Assembly: GCA_028131545.1 (NCBI GenBank)
Contig: JAOICL010000016.1
Span: forward strand, 1-50,337
Reading direction: 5' to 3'
Length of the DNA stretch: 50,337 nucleotides
DNA from: Vibrio sp.
GTDB taxonomy: Bacteria; Pseudomonadota; Gammaproteobacteria; Enterobacterales; Vibrionaceae
Part shown: positions 8,677-17,465 of the stretch, one piece after another
Layout of the letters: each line of letters begins with the position of its first letter
Numbering within the stretch: the stretch's first letter is position 1
Notes under the pieces: generated by a model
What the model saw: only the letters and a program-made list of their open reading frames with translations
Database searches by the model: none
What the model was told of the DNA's origin: nothing
Position numbers and translations under genes: made by a program

Positions 8677-9951
8677 ATGTCACATACCGTTCTTGAGAGA
8701 TTAAATACCACGCAAATTAATGATCTGGCTCATGCCGTCTCTAAGTTTCATTATCGCAAAAGAAAAATAAAAGGTGAAAGGTATCTTCTACAACAAATCA
8801 ACCAACAAAAAACATTAAGCCAAGGCTTTATCCTCGTTAATTCTCAAAAGTTTCAAGAAGAACTCAATAACGTCAAATCTCAATTAAAATCGCGCTCTTT
8901 TGCACAAACAAGCGACGGTCAAGCGTACCAACAGATCATCAATATTCTTGAACATGATCATTTAATAGAACAGTACTTAGATAAAGACGTACTAGAAGAA
9001 ATTAAAAGTAAGGATTTACGTAACATAACAGGACAAAGTACGATCAAAGGGTCATTAAGTCACAGTTATGGCTTAAGTCACCACTCTAAATCACAGTTAA
9101 ACAGTGTAAAACTAAAAAGAAAACAACTATTTATGTTCTACAAAAAGGTGATTGAAGCACAAATTGCGTTAAGAGTGTTATGTACCGACATACAAGAATC
9201 GTTTGGCGAAGATAACTGTAAAGTGTGTGCACCTAAATCGGCTTTTGATGGCATTAAGAGCTTTGATGGTGCATTAAACAAAGTCACCCAACGCTCTAAC
9301 GACAAAACGCTCAAGTTGCATACTGAAGAAGTCAGCGATCTTAAAGATTGTGCAAGAATGACACTTGAATTTAAATACGAACATCAAATGTTGATAGCGA
9401 AAGCGAAAATAGCCGAGTCTAAAGAGTTCCAAAAAGTAAAAAGTTATCAGAAAGCGCTCAAAGACAGGTACGCCAGTGCAGAGAAAGGAAGTGAATTCGA
9501 AAAATTTAATAGCTCTAAACAAAAATCAGGTTATCAAGACATTAAGTTTTTTTTAGAGATGCCTAATGGTGTCATCGCAGAGCTACAATTAAATACCAAT
9601 GAAATGCTCGTCGCTAAAGAAAAAGAGCATGTGATTTATGACATTTTACGAGAAACCAAAGATGTCACTAAGCCATATTCGATCAAGAACCCAGATGTCA
9701 TTAAAAAGGTGTTACACCATATGAACGAGAAATGGTTTAATTACATAGAGAAACAGGTTCCGTCTATTTCTCCCCAAGTAAAAACCGTTAGAGGGTTGGT
9801 TGAAAAAATGAGTCAAGGTGGCGGAGTCGGTGTTCTTGTTATTCCTCAAGAAGCCAAAGCTCTGAATATGATCAGCATAGGTTTATATGCTCAAGCGAGA
9901 GAGCTGATGGATACAAAGTCTATGCTGTTAAGAAACCAACTTATCGGATAA
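8677..9951 (+). CDS. RelA/SpoT-like nucleotidyltransferase domain protein
   Basis: No close family is recognised for the whole 424-residue protein. Its middle part, however, reproduces the order of motifs of the RelA/SpoT synthetase fold: IKSFDGALNKV (193-203, compare VKSxxSxxxKx), VSDLKDCARMTLEF (219-232, compare the D-x-x-G-x-R strand), GYQDIKFFLEM (285-295, compare GYRSIH) and AELQLNTNEML (301-311, compare EIQIRT) with a following EKEHVIYD. The glutamate of the last motif is kept; several substrate-contacting residues differ. About 185 N-terminal residues are of unknown type, Lys/Gln-rich and helical. It might make an alarmone, be an inactive relative, or act as a toxin. AAGG lies 6 nt before the ATG. 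It is divergent from a TetR gene and so probably repressed by it. Domain call is by motif reading only. Confidence 0.55.
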   Translation: MSHTVLERLNTTQINDLAHAVSKFHYRKRKIKGERYLLQQINQQKTLSQGFILVNSQKFQEELNNVKSQLKSRSFAQTSDGQAYQQIINILEHDHLIEQYLDKDVLEEIKSKDLRNITGQSTIKGSLSHSYGLSHHSKSQLNSVKLKRKQLFMFYKKVIEAQIALRVLCTDIQESFGEDNCKVCAPKSAFDGIKSFDGALNKVTQRSNDKTLKLHTEEVSDLKDCARMTLEFKYEHQMLIAKAKIAESKEFQKVKSYQKALKDRYASAEKGSEFEKFNSSKQKSGYQDIKFFLEMPNGVIAELQLNTNEMLVAKEKEHVIYDILRETKDVTKPYSIKNPDVIKKVLHHMNEKWFNYIEKQVPSISPQVKTVRGLVEKMSQGGGVGVLVIPQEAKALNMISIGLYAQARELMDTKSMLLRNQLIG

Positions 9952-9958
9952 TAAAATC

Positions 9959-10016
9959 CCTTATATCTTGCTGTTCTTATACGATTTTTTTGATAATAAT
10001 AAGCAAGACTATAAGG
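9959..10016. terminator. Inverted repeat between convergent genes
   Basis: CCTTATATCTTGCT (9959-9972) pairs with AGCAAGACTATAAGG (10002-10016) apart from one bulged base. The loop of about 30 nt contains a run of seven T. It lies between the RelA-like gene and the convergent transporter, overlapping the latter's stop codon. A role in termination is inferred. Confidence 0.4.
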
Positions 10017-10902
10017 CAATATTCATGGTTAAATTCAAATCAAATGGCATCTTATTGAATGACGATGTCAGTTGCTTTTGGACTTTTCTAACATCACTGA
10101 CGTCAATATTACTGGCTGTTGGGTGAATATCAATATTCACTCTCAACTCATTACCGATTTTAACGACACCCATTAATTGGATATCTTGATTTGAGGATTC
10201 AGCGACAGAAGCGACTTTCTTTTCAACCTGAGAGACGAGTGATGTTTCAGGGCTCATCGTTAATAACTCACGAATTGCTCCAGACAACATATCCAAAGGG
10301 ACCTTAATAAAATAGAAAGACATCAATACCATCATCGCAGGGTCGGCGTAAGGTGCCAGGTAAGCAAAAGGTGATACTGAGATAGCCCAAGCAACCATAA
10401 AGCCTAACATCACAGCCACACTCAACAGCGTATCCATCTGCCATTGTTTTGATTCTGCTTCGATTAACCCGCTCGAAAATTGCTGGCTTTTACGCACAAT
10501 ATACCACCATGCATACCCACATCCGACAACATTAATCACGCCAAATAGTGTTGCAATCGATGGATCAACCGAACGACCTCCACTGAATAAAGCAAGAATC
10601 GCTTCATATAAAGAAAAAGCCACAACAATGAGAATGACTAAACCTTTTATCGCAATCACGACAGGTTCAATGGCAGCTTTACCTTGGGGAAATAAACGCT
10701 TTGATGGAGATTGGATGTAACGTGAGGCACCCAGTGACAATAAAGTGAGCAGTAAACTGAGCGTAGAGTATAACCCATCAAATAGAATCACTAATGAACC
10801 TGATATTACGCCCAGAATAACGCCGATGATTGCAAATCCCGTTGCAAAAATGGCTGAAAAACTGAGAACTTGCTTTTCATTAGCTTGTACTCTTTGACAC
10901 AT
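10009..10902 (-). CDS. Cation diffusion facilitator family transporter
   Basis: The 297-residue membrane protein has the CDF layout: about six transmembrane helices in residues 15-210 and a cytoplasmic C-terminal domain of about 80 residues (ELRVNIDIHPTASNIDVSDVR), which in CDF proteins forms the metal-sensing dimer. LFDGLYSTLSLLLTLLSL in TM2, the FPQGKAAIEP motif after it and QMDTLLSVAV in TM5 correspond to the family's transport-site region; the TM5 aspartate is present. It should export divalent metal (Zn, Fe, Co or Cd) in exchange for protons; the metal cannot be read from the sequence. It stands alone, convergent with the RelA-like gene and codirectional with the LysR gene 240 bases upstream. 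Confidence 0.88.
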   Translation of the reverse strand: MCQRVQANEKQVLSFSAIFATGFAIIGVILGVISGSLVILFDGLYSTLSLLLTLLSLGASRYIQSPSKRLFPQGKAAIEPVVIAIKGLVILIVVAFSLYEAILALFSGGRSVDPSIATLFGVINVVGCGYAWWYIVRKSQQFSSGLIEAESKQWQMDTLLSVAVMLGFMVAWAISVSPFAYLAPYADPAMMVLMSFYFIKVPLDMLSGAIRELLTMSPETSLVSQVEKKVASVAESSNQDIQLMGVVKIGNELRVNIDIHPTASNIDVSDVRKVQKQLTSSFNKMPFDLNLTMNIAL

Positions 10903-11139
10903 AACTTACTCACTTGATGGCAATTAATATCAATAACGATCGGCTACTTCATCCATAAATAGCACAGCGGTTATATCGACTGTTCGTTATATATTGTTGC
11001 CAGAAGTGAGTCTTTAAAACAAATCCATTTCCTATCCAAATTAATATAAAGAAGAATAAAAAACAATTAATCCTTATTAATCATGGTGTTAATGAAAATA
11101 TGCAGTGTCAATATAATTGACAGCGAGCGCCATCAATGT

Positions 11140-12018
11140 TTAAAAATCAAACAAGTAATCACTTAACTTATCCGCCAACCATGTCATGCCTGGGTGTTCA
11201 ACTAACCCTGAACGAATAAATAGACAGTAATCTTCTTGAGCTAAACCATAGGTATGCTTAATCACTGATAGCTCTTGTTTCCTTAAATAATGACGAATTA
11301 ACGGCTCAGGAAGCACTCCCCAAGCGCCCTCAGATATGATGGTATTCAACATATAATCAAAACTTGAAAAGCCAATATATTGATAAGAAAAGGGTTGTAA
11401 TTCAGGGTTGTCTTTTTCATTAAGGTAAACCATCACCGCTTGTAATGATTTACGCAGTTCATCATCTGATACCCGGCGTAACTTCGTTAAGGGGTTCCCC
11501 GACTTACTCACTGACATCATTCTAATTTTAGCAAGAGGTTGATAGCGTAAACGAGGATCATCCAAGCGTTCATAATCCACACCAAAGGCGTAATCGACCT
11601 GCCCGGTTGCGACCAAATTAGCCAAATCTCCTGTCGATGCAAGAATGATATTAAATGACGTGGCCACAAAGCGATTATGAAGTTGATGCGCTAAGTCCTG
11701 CCATAACTCATCAGGTAATGAATCATCACGTGCAATCCATACTTCTGCATTAAATTGCCCTGCACTTTGCTGACAGGTTTGCTTAACCCTTTCTGCTGTT
11801 ACCATCAAGGTTTCACAATCTTTGTAAATTGCCTTTCCAATCTCTGATAACGCTAAGTGATTCCCTGTGCGAACAAATAGCTCAGCATCCAACTCCTTTT
11901 CTAACGCTTTTATTGCCATGCTAAGCTTTGTTCGATTACATTCTAACTTTCTTGCAGCTTCAGAAACCGACCCCACATCTGCAACAGTATAAAAGGCTTC
12001 TATTTGATTCAAGTTCAT
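11140..12018 (-). CDS. LysR family transcriptional regulator
   Basis: The 292-residue protein has the LysR winged helix at residues 1-60 (LNQIEAFYTVADVGSVSEAARKL, then LSMAIKALEKELDAELF) and a periplasmic-binding-like effector domain after about residue 90. Length is normal for the family. It lies 36 bases downstream of the large Ig-repeat lipoprotein gene on the same strand, with no terminator between, so the two may be co-transcribed. A link to surface adhesion or carbohydrate response is a guess from this context only. The effector is unknown. Confidence 0.9.
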   Translation of the reverse strand: MNLNQIEAFYTVADVGSVSEAARKLECNRTKLSMAIKALEKELDAELFVRTGNHLALSEIGKAIYKDCETLMVTAERVKQTCQQSAGQFNAEVWIARDDSLPDELWQDLAHQLHNRFVATSFNIILASTGDLANLVATGQVDYAFGVDYERLDDPRLRYQPLAKIRMMSVSKSGNPLTKLRRVSDDELRKSLQAVMVYLNEKDNPELQPFSYQYIGFSSFDYMLNTIISEGAWGVLPEPLIRHYLRKQELSVIKHTYGLAQEDYCLFIRSGLVEHPGMTWLADKLSDYLFDF

Positions 12019-12054
12019 GATAAATCCATTTATTACATTATCCTATTCAGCGCT

Positions 12055-15000
12055 TTACTTTTGCACCCATGCTTGATCCCACGCACTCCCCATCCCGGGT
12101 TCATATGCCCAAGCCACTCCGGCACACCAAGGAGTATAAGGCCAAGGTTTACATTCATACAACTCATTATGATTGGTCACACAATCCCCCGCTTCATAGG
12201 GATAGCCTTCCACATAATTTGGACACTCTTTGTCTACTGGGGGGATTGGCTTGATAGTACTTTCTAGCACGTTAACTTTCATCGGTACCGTACTCGTAAT
12301 GACCTGATTACCTTGAACATAGCTGGCACTGACCGTTGTCTCGCCAGCATTATTGGCAAACAATACTCCTAAGTAATCCACCAATACAACATGAGTATCA
12401 TGACTAAGCCAATCGGCTTCATGAGTAATATCTTGCTCTACACCATTACTCAACCTTCCTATTGCGACTAGCTGCTGTTTCAAACCTTCAGTCAGCGTCA
12501 GACTGGTTGGTAATAAATAGATATGTTCAACAACGGCATTGGTTACACTCACATTTGCTGGCGCGCTTCTGACATTATCGAGCTTAGCAACCAAGCTGGT
12601 TGTCCCTACATTTAAAGTTCTTAATGTGCCCTGTAGATCCACAAAAGCGACATTAGGTGACCCAAACTGCCAATCTAAATGAGCGCTGTTCGTTAATACC
12701 TCTTCGCTCCCATCAGAATAATGACCAATGGCTTGAATCGTTGCCGTATGACCTAGAGCGAGATCCAATGCATTCGGTGTAATTGAGATAGATTCGAGTT
12801 CATTTTTCTTTATTTTTAGTTTTGCAGTACCGCTCGTCAATTGTCCGTACTCTACAGAAACTTGAGTGCTGCCTTGCTTGGTTGTTTTCACTAACCCTGG
12901 TGCTTCAAAATAACCAAAATTTTGATTCTTGATCGTCCAAATTCCATTATCGGTAACAACCTCTGTGTGCCCATTATCGTATGTGACCACAGCCGTGAAT
13001 TGAACCGTTTGTCCGATCTGGACCTCGACATCCTTTGGTGTAATATCCAGTGATACCGCTTTTGCCGCTTCAACATCCACCACGGCTTGGTTAACGCTTT
13101 TCACTCCATTGTAATTCGCTGAAATACGACCAACTCCAGCACTAATAGCAGACACTTCGCCCTTATCTGACACTTGTACGATCAAAGGAGACTGACTTTC
13201 CCAGAAAACAACAGAAGTTAAATCCTGTGTCGTACCATCATTGAAGCGTCCTGTTGCATTCAGCGAAATCTGCTCACCAACCGGTAGACGATTTAACGGT
13301 GGCGTCACCGTCAGGCTCACAAGTTCAACATCAACGACTTCAATAAAGATAGAGTTATAACTCGTCGTGTCTTCAAATTGAGCGGTAATATTGGTTACCC
13401 CTTCAGATAATGCCCTGACCTGCCCGCGTTCATCAATACTTGCGACTCTAGGCTCGCTACTGACCCAAGTAACGTCATTACTTTCTTGATGAATTTCACG
13501 TTCAGAGTTTAACGATAATAATGCAAGCGTCAGTTCGGTATCGATCGGCATTTTCGTGCCATTAGGTCTCATTGCTCTTAGTTCTTTACTAATAATGGCA
13601 GTGTAAGCAATTGTCGGTGTTTCAGGCTGAGTATTACCGGTGTTATTTCCGTTTCCATCACCACCTGTATTACCTGAGTTACCTGTGTTATTTCCGTTTC
13701 CATCTCCACCAATATTACCCGAGTTACCGGTGTTATTTCCGTTACCATCACCGCCGGTATTGCCCGAATTACCTGTGTTATTTCCGTTACCATCACCACC
13801 GGTATTACCTGAGTTACCGGTGTTATTTCCGTTACCATCACCACCCGTATTACCGATATTATCAATAATCGGTATGCAGTCTCTTTCTGGACACGCTGTC
13901 GTGGGTGTCACGGTTACGAGTGCCTCATCATAAAAAGTATCTAATGACGCAATGACATTGGCTTCACCATTAGAAAGACCATATACCTTCCCTTTTGCAC
14001 TCACGAACGCAGAGTGATCAGAGCTTGACCACGATACAAGATCGGTTCCATCGAGAATACGGCCATCACTTAAATAAACCGAAGCACGCAGTACCTCTGA
14101 CTGACCAGCTTCGATGGTCACCGACTCCGGTGTCACTTCTATTTTGGTTACCGTGACACTCGGTTTATTACGATCAATGACTCCATCTTCGACCAAAATA
14201 TTGGCGACCTGCTCCGCTTGTATACTGTCAACTTTCGCAGAGACATTTGCTACACCCTCTGATAAACCGACGACGACGCCTTCGGTATTCACCTGAATAT
14301 TATCCGATTCAGTGAGCCAAATAATATTGGTTTCTATCGGTATTTCATTGCCATCAGAATATAAGCCTATTGCTTCTAGTTGAAGAGGCTTATCCATGAT
14401 TAAAAGGGAGTTTTTAGGAGTGATTCTAATCGACTGTAACTCAGCTGAATTGACTGTAACCATTAACGATTCTGCCGTCGTCACACCTTGATAGGATGCA
14501 TTAATTTCAGTATTCCCTTCAGAAAGCCCAACGAGCTGATGATCATCATTAACGTACGCAATGGACACATCATCACCGAGCCAAGAGACGGAATTAGATA
14601 ATTGATATTCCGTAGAATCACTGTATTGGCCCACCAAGGTAACATCGACTACATGACCCACAGCCAATGTATGTTGAGAAGGTTCAAAATACAATGACGT
14701 CAATTCTGCTGCGGTAATCGTAATGATGGACGTCGCCGACACATCATCTACCGATGCCGTCACCAACGCTTGCCCTGTTGAAATTCCCTTAACCTGATTT
14801 TGATTCAACTCAATGACACTTTGATCCGAAACGGAAAATATCGCTTGTTCGGTGAGTTCAACCCACTCACCATTATCAAATAAGCCCATGACTTCTATGG
14901 CTTGTTGAACTCCTACAGGCGTATTCATCGAATCAGGTGTCAATATAAGAGACAGTAAATTCGGTTCTTCTACGACGACTCGTGCAGAATCACCTAATTC

Positions 15001-15618
15001 AGATACGGTATTGGAAGAATAAATAATGGCTTCACCTGCTGATAGACCCGTCACCTTTCCATTTTCATCAACAGAGGCTATGTTTGGATCGCTACTTGTC
15101 CAGGTGAATGAGGCTGCCATTTCCTGCGTAGAGCCATCAGTAAAGCTGGTTTGTACTTGTAATTGTTGAGACTCACCGACGATCAACGAAAGCTGAGCTG
15201 GTAGTACTTCAAATTGAGTGACCGTCGCCGAAGTCACATTGATGAGTGCTGAATTAAAGCTGGTTTTTTTATCGTAGAGAGCGGTGATTTTCACGCTCCC
15301 TGAGGATTTCGCAGTCACGACCCCTTTCGCATCGACAATGGCAATGTTTTCATTACTACTGCGCCATAATGCATCTTGAGATATTGCGGTGACATCGTAG
15401 CTTTTCCCTTCAACAACAAGCTGAACCGCCTCTAGTTGAAGCTGGCTCCCTTCGGGTAAATTCCCGCCCTGTTGACTAAGTACATTTTTCTCGGTGCTGC
15501 TAACCGCCACCACCGAACGATCACTTCCCTTTTGATTGGTAGCATGAGAAACATCTGACGATGAATCACAGCCATGCAGAATGAAAGAGAACATAGCAAA
15601 AAAGAAGGCTTTCAACAT
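12055..15618 (-). CDS. Surface lipoprotein with 11 Ig-like (BIG2-type) repeats and C-terminal chitin-binding-like module
   Basis: The 1187-residue protein begins with a lipoprotein signal (MLKAFFFAMFSFILHGC; lipobox L-H-G-C, with an unusual His at -2), so it should be lipid-anchored in the envelope. Then come 11 repeats of about 80-90 residues with the BIG2 pattern (ITP..L..G....L.A.G.YSDG...., W.S.......V...G.V.GLS.G...I.A), six before and five after a Gly/Asn-rich linker of 15-residue units near the middle. The last 60 residues, with EGYPYEAGDCVTNHNELYECKPW and several Trp and Cys, resemble the CBM5/12 chitin-binding fold. Overall it looks like a stalk carrying a carbohydrate-binding tip, probably an adhesin for chitin or similar glycans. 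No catalytic domain is visible. The repeats produce many spurious overlapping frames. LysR follows 36 bases downstream. Confidence 0.88.
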   Translation of the reverse strand: MLKAFFFAMFSFILHGCDSSSDVSHATNQKGSDRSVVAVSSTEKNVLSQQGGNLPEGSQLQLEAVQLVVEGKSYDVTAISQDALWRSSNENIAIVDAKGVVTAKSSGSVKITALYDKKTSFNSALINVTSATVTQFEVLPAQLSLIVGESQQLQVQTSFTDGSTQEMAASFTWTSSDPNIASVDENGKVTGLSAGEAIIYSSNTVSELGDSARVVVEEPNLLSLILTPDSMNTPVGVQQAIEVMGLFDNGEWVELTEQAIFSVSDQSVIELNQNQVKGISTGQALVTASVDDVSATSIITITAAELTSLYFEPSQHTLAVGHVVDVTLVGQYSDSTEYQLSNSVSWLGDDVSIAYVNDDHQLVGLSEGNTEINASYQGVTTAESLMVTVNSAELQSIRITPKNSLLIMDKPLQLEAIGLYSDGNEIPIETNIIWLTESDNIQVNTEGVVVGLSEGVANVSAKVDSIQAEQVANILVEDGVIDRNKPSVTVTKIEVTPESVTIEAGQSEVLRASVYLSDGRILDGTDLVSWSSSDHSAFVSAKGKVYGLSNGEANVIASLDTFYDEALVTVTPTTACPERDCIPIIDNIGNTGGDGNGNNTGNSGNTGGDGNGNNTGNSGNTGGDGNGNNTGNSGNIGGDGNGNNTGNSGNTGGDGNGNNTGNTQPETPTIAYTAIISKELRAMRPNGTKMPIDTELTLALLSLNSEREIHQESNDVTWVSSEPRVASIDERGQVRALSEGVTNITAQFEDTTSYNSIFIEVVDVELVSLTVTPPLNRLPVGEQISLNATGRFNDGTTQDLTSVVFWESQSPLIVQVSDKGEVSAISAGVGRISANYNGVKSVNQAVVDVEAAKAVSLDITPKDVEVQIGQTVQFTAVVTYDNGHTEVVTDNGIWTIKNQNFGYFEAPGLVKTTKQGSTQVSVEYGQLTSGTAKLKIKKNELESISITPNALDLALGHTATIQAIGHYSDGSEEVLTNSAHLDWQFGSPNVAFVDLQGTLRTLNVGTTSLVAKLDNVRSAPANVSVTNAVVEHIYLLPTSLTLTEGLKQQLVAIGRLSNGVEQDITHEADWLSHDTHVVLVDYLGVLFANNAGETTVSASYVQGNQVITSTVPMKVNVLESTIKPIPPVDKECPNYVEGYPYEAGDCVTNHNELYECKPWPYTPWCAGVAWAYEPGMGSAWDQAWVQK
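13630..13851. repeat. 45-bp tandem repeat, five copies, coding Gly/Asn linker
   Basis: Four full units and one nearly full unit of 45 bp encode NTGGDGNGNNTGNSG repeated in the lipoprotein gene. Copies differ mostly at third positions; one has Ile for Thr. Such arrays change copy number by slippage or recombination, and because 45 is a multiple of three the frame is kept. Confidence 0.95.
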
Positions 15619-15708
15619 AACGCAGCACCCTATAATAGTCGAAAGTTAAGTATATACACTCCTTTTTTGTCCTGCTTAATTTTCCTAGAACCTATTTTCT
15701 TAGAGCCT

Positions 15709-15744
15709 AAAAACAAAAAACCATTGATAAAAATCAATGGCTTT
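15709..15744 (-). terminator. Rho-independent terminator of the HlyD-family gene
   Basis: CCATTGAT and ATCAATGG (15721-15740) form an 8-bp stem with a 4-nt loop. Read on the minus strand it is followed by TTTTTTGTTTTT. It lies just downstream of the HlyD-family stop codon. Confidence 0.85.
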
Positions 15745-15771
15745 TATTACATGATAGAAAGTGAACGGATT

Positions 15772-16902
15772 TTAGTGATCAAGATACAGGTAGTTCTGCC
15801 AGCTCTTCATTCTAATCAGCACCTTTCGCATCACAGAAACATGGCTAAAACTGTCTGAATATACAGCCGCTTCAAAACTAGAACCTAATGGCAGTTGATA
15901 CTCAGAGAGGTCATCCAGTAACTCAAACTTAACCAAAACTCGACTCGACGTTCTTATTGCATTCGATGAAAGTAAGGTACCACGAGCTTGAAACTGCCCT
16001 TCTCCAATGGCTGGAATCACATCCACTACCGATGCTTTAAACACTCGACCAGGAATAGCCTTAAATAGCAATTCAGCTTCAAAGCCCTTTTCCAAACGTT
16101 GAAGAGAGTTCTGTCTGAACGCAGCAGTAAAATATTGGCCTTCGGTATGAACAAATGTCATCACAGGTGCAAGTGGTAAAGGAACGGCCATCACACCTGG
16201 GCGTAATGCGATTTGTGCAGCGTACCCATCCGTTGGCGCATACACTGTCGTTTGTTCCAGATTAAATTCAGCTTTACGTAGTTCTGCTAATAATTGTGCC
16301 ACTATTGGGTTTTCACCACCAATATCAGACTCCACAGCTAACGATGCTTGAGTCACTTTTTCTCGCGCTCGTAATACCACCGCCTCGGTTGCTTTCAAGG
16401 CTTGCTCTCTGGTTTCAAAGTCTTGACGACTGAATGCTTGACGCTCATAACCTCGCTTATAACGCTCATATTCTTGCTTCGCATTATCGCGTTCTGCTAC
16501 AGCTTGAGTCAGTAATGCATTCGCTTCATTTAATGATGATTCCAACTGTAATACGGATTTACTCGCATCTCTCAGCTTCGCTTTAACACGATCGACATCG
16601 GCTTGGTAAGGCGTCGGGTCAATTTTAAATAGGATATCGCCCTGCTTAAGTAATTTATTCGGCTCAGCTTGAACCTCAATGACACGCCCTCTGACGCCTG
16701 AAACGACTGGCGACGTTGAGAAGGCCTGAGTACCTAATTGCGTAAAAGGATGGTTATAGTTCATCAATAAAACAAGCGTACCCACGATCACCACACCACC
16801 AAGTACAGCAGTCGGAACCGTCCATTTATTCAGAGGGATTTTGAAAATTTTAAATATGGCCACACACAAAGCGGTGTATGTCATGATAAGTAACAGATCC
16901 AT
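15772..16902 (-). CDS. HlyD/EmrA-type membrane fusion protein
   Basis: This 376-residue periplasmic adaptor has two hydrophobic segments at the N terminus (about 2-22 and 28-48), a biotinyl-lipoyl-like segment (GVRGRVIEVQAEPNKLLKQGDILFKIDP, about 68-95), an alpha-helical hairpin rich in charged residues (about 98-195) and a second half-motif (VYAPTDGYAAQIALRPG). These are the parts of HlyD-family subunits that bridge inner-membrane pumps to an outer-membrane channel. It closely resembles the E. coli YibH/YiaV class, which is paired with a DUF3302 protein, and here the DUF3302 gene is immediately upstream with one base between. No pump or TolC-like gene is adjacent, so the partner and substrate are unknown. 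Confidence 0.88.
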   Translation of the reverse strand: MDLLLIMTYTALCVAIFKIFKIPLNKWTVPTAVLGGVVIVGTLVLLMNYNHPFTQLGTQAFSTSPVVSGVRGRVIEVQAEPNKLLKQGDILFKIDPTPYQADVDRVKAKLRDASKSVLQLESSLNEANALLTQAVAERDNAKQEYERYKRGYERQAFSRQDFETREQALKATEAVVLRAREKVTQASLAVESDIGGENPIVAQLLAELRKAEFNLEQTTVYAPTDGYAAQIALRPGVMAVPLPLAPVMTFVHTEGQYFTAAFRQNSLQRLEKGFEAELLFKAIPGRVFKASVVDVIPAIGEGQFQARGTLLSSNAIRTSSRVLVKFELLDDLSEYQLPLGSSFEAAVYSDSFSHVSVMRKVLIRMKSWQNYLYLDH

Positions 16903-16903
16903 G

Positions 16904-17257
16904 TTAGCTATCCTTTTGTTCTAGTTGTTTCTTTAACGTTTCAACTTCATCAGAAAGAGTGTGTATTTGTTGAGACATCGTGACCATTTGTTGTTGAAGT
17001 TCGCTTTGATTATCTTCGATTTTTTGGAACCCCCAACCGCGATCTTCGCGCCATAATGTCGCCCAAATCCATAAAAAAGGCCATAGTACATGAAGCGTGA
17101 ATAAGCTTACCCAACCAGCATAATGTATCGCATCTTGATGCGGATGATTACGCTTTACCGCTATTTCGTACGGAATGTCATGGACAACAATGATGCCGTA
17201 AAAAATAACTAAGGCGACAAATATCAAAAGCCCTAGAGCAAAATAATCTAAAAACAT
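16904..17257 (-). CDS. DUF3302 inner-membrane protein (YiaW/YibI-like)
   Basis: The 117-residue protein has an N-terminal transmembrane helix (about 4-25), a second hydrophobic segment with WVSLFTLHVLWPFLWIWATLW (about 48-68) and a C-terminal coiled coil (about 80-115, regular Gln/Leu/Glu heptads). The pairing with an HlyD-type gene and the WPFLW region match DUF3302 proteins such as YiaW and YibI. A strong ribosome-binding site (AAGGAGG) precedes the ATG at 17257. The stop codon is one base from the HlyD start, so translation is likely coupled. Function is unknown; a role assembling the adaptor is inferred from the conserved pairing. Confidence 0.82.
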   Translation of the reverse strand: MFLDYFALGLLIFVALVIFYGIIVVHDIPYEIAVKRNHPHQDAIHYAGWVSLFTLHVLWPFLWIWATLWREDRGWGFQKIEDNQSELQQQMVTMSQQIHTLSDEVETLKKQLEQKDS

Positions 17258-17404
17258 AGTATCCTCCTTGTCTGTTTAAGAATGATTATAGTCTGTATTC
17301 TTTGACATTCTATGAATGAGCGACTAAAGCACCTTAACTCTGAAACACAGCATAAATATCAACCATTTAATACCGTCTATATAACCAACACCTTATAAAA
17401 TAAG

Positions 17405-17433
17405 CAAAAAAAAGAAGCTTATTGCTAAGCTCC
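17405..17433 (-). terminator. Rho-independent terminator of the alcohol dehydrogenase gene
   Basis: On the minus strand GGAGCTTAGCAATAAGCTTC forms a stem (AGCTTA/TAAGCT, 4-nt loop) followed by eight T. It lies about 35 bases after the stop codon. Confidence 0.85.
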
Positions 17434-17465
17434 ATTTTAATTATACTCACTGAGTTACCTTAAGA

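Noticed and set aside
13630..13851. Tandem repeats considered as a CRISPR array
   Set aside because: The units are contiguous 45-mers with no unique spacers and are coding; no cas gene is present.
13611..13933. Overlapping open frames on the plus strand across the Gly/Asn repeat array, encoding Tyr/Arg- or Pro/Leu-rich repeats
   Set aside because: They are by-products of the 45-bp tandem repeat, whose period keeps every frame open. The minus-strand lipoprotein frame carries the real domains on both sides.
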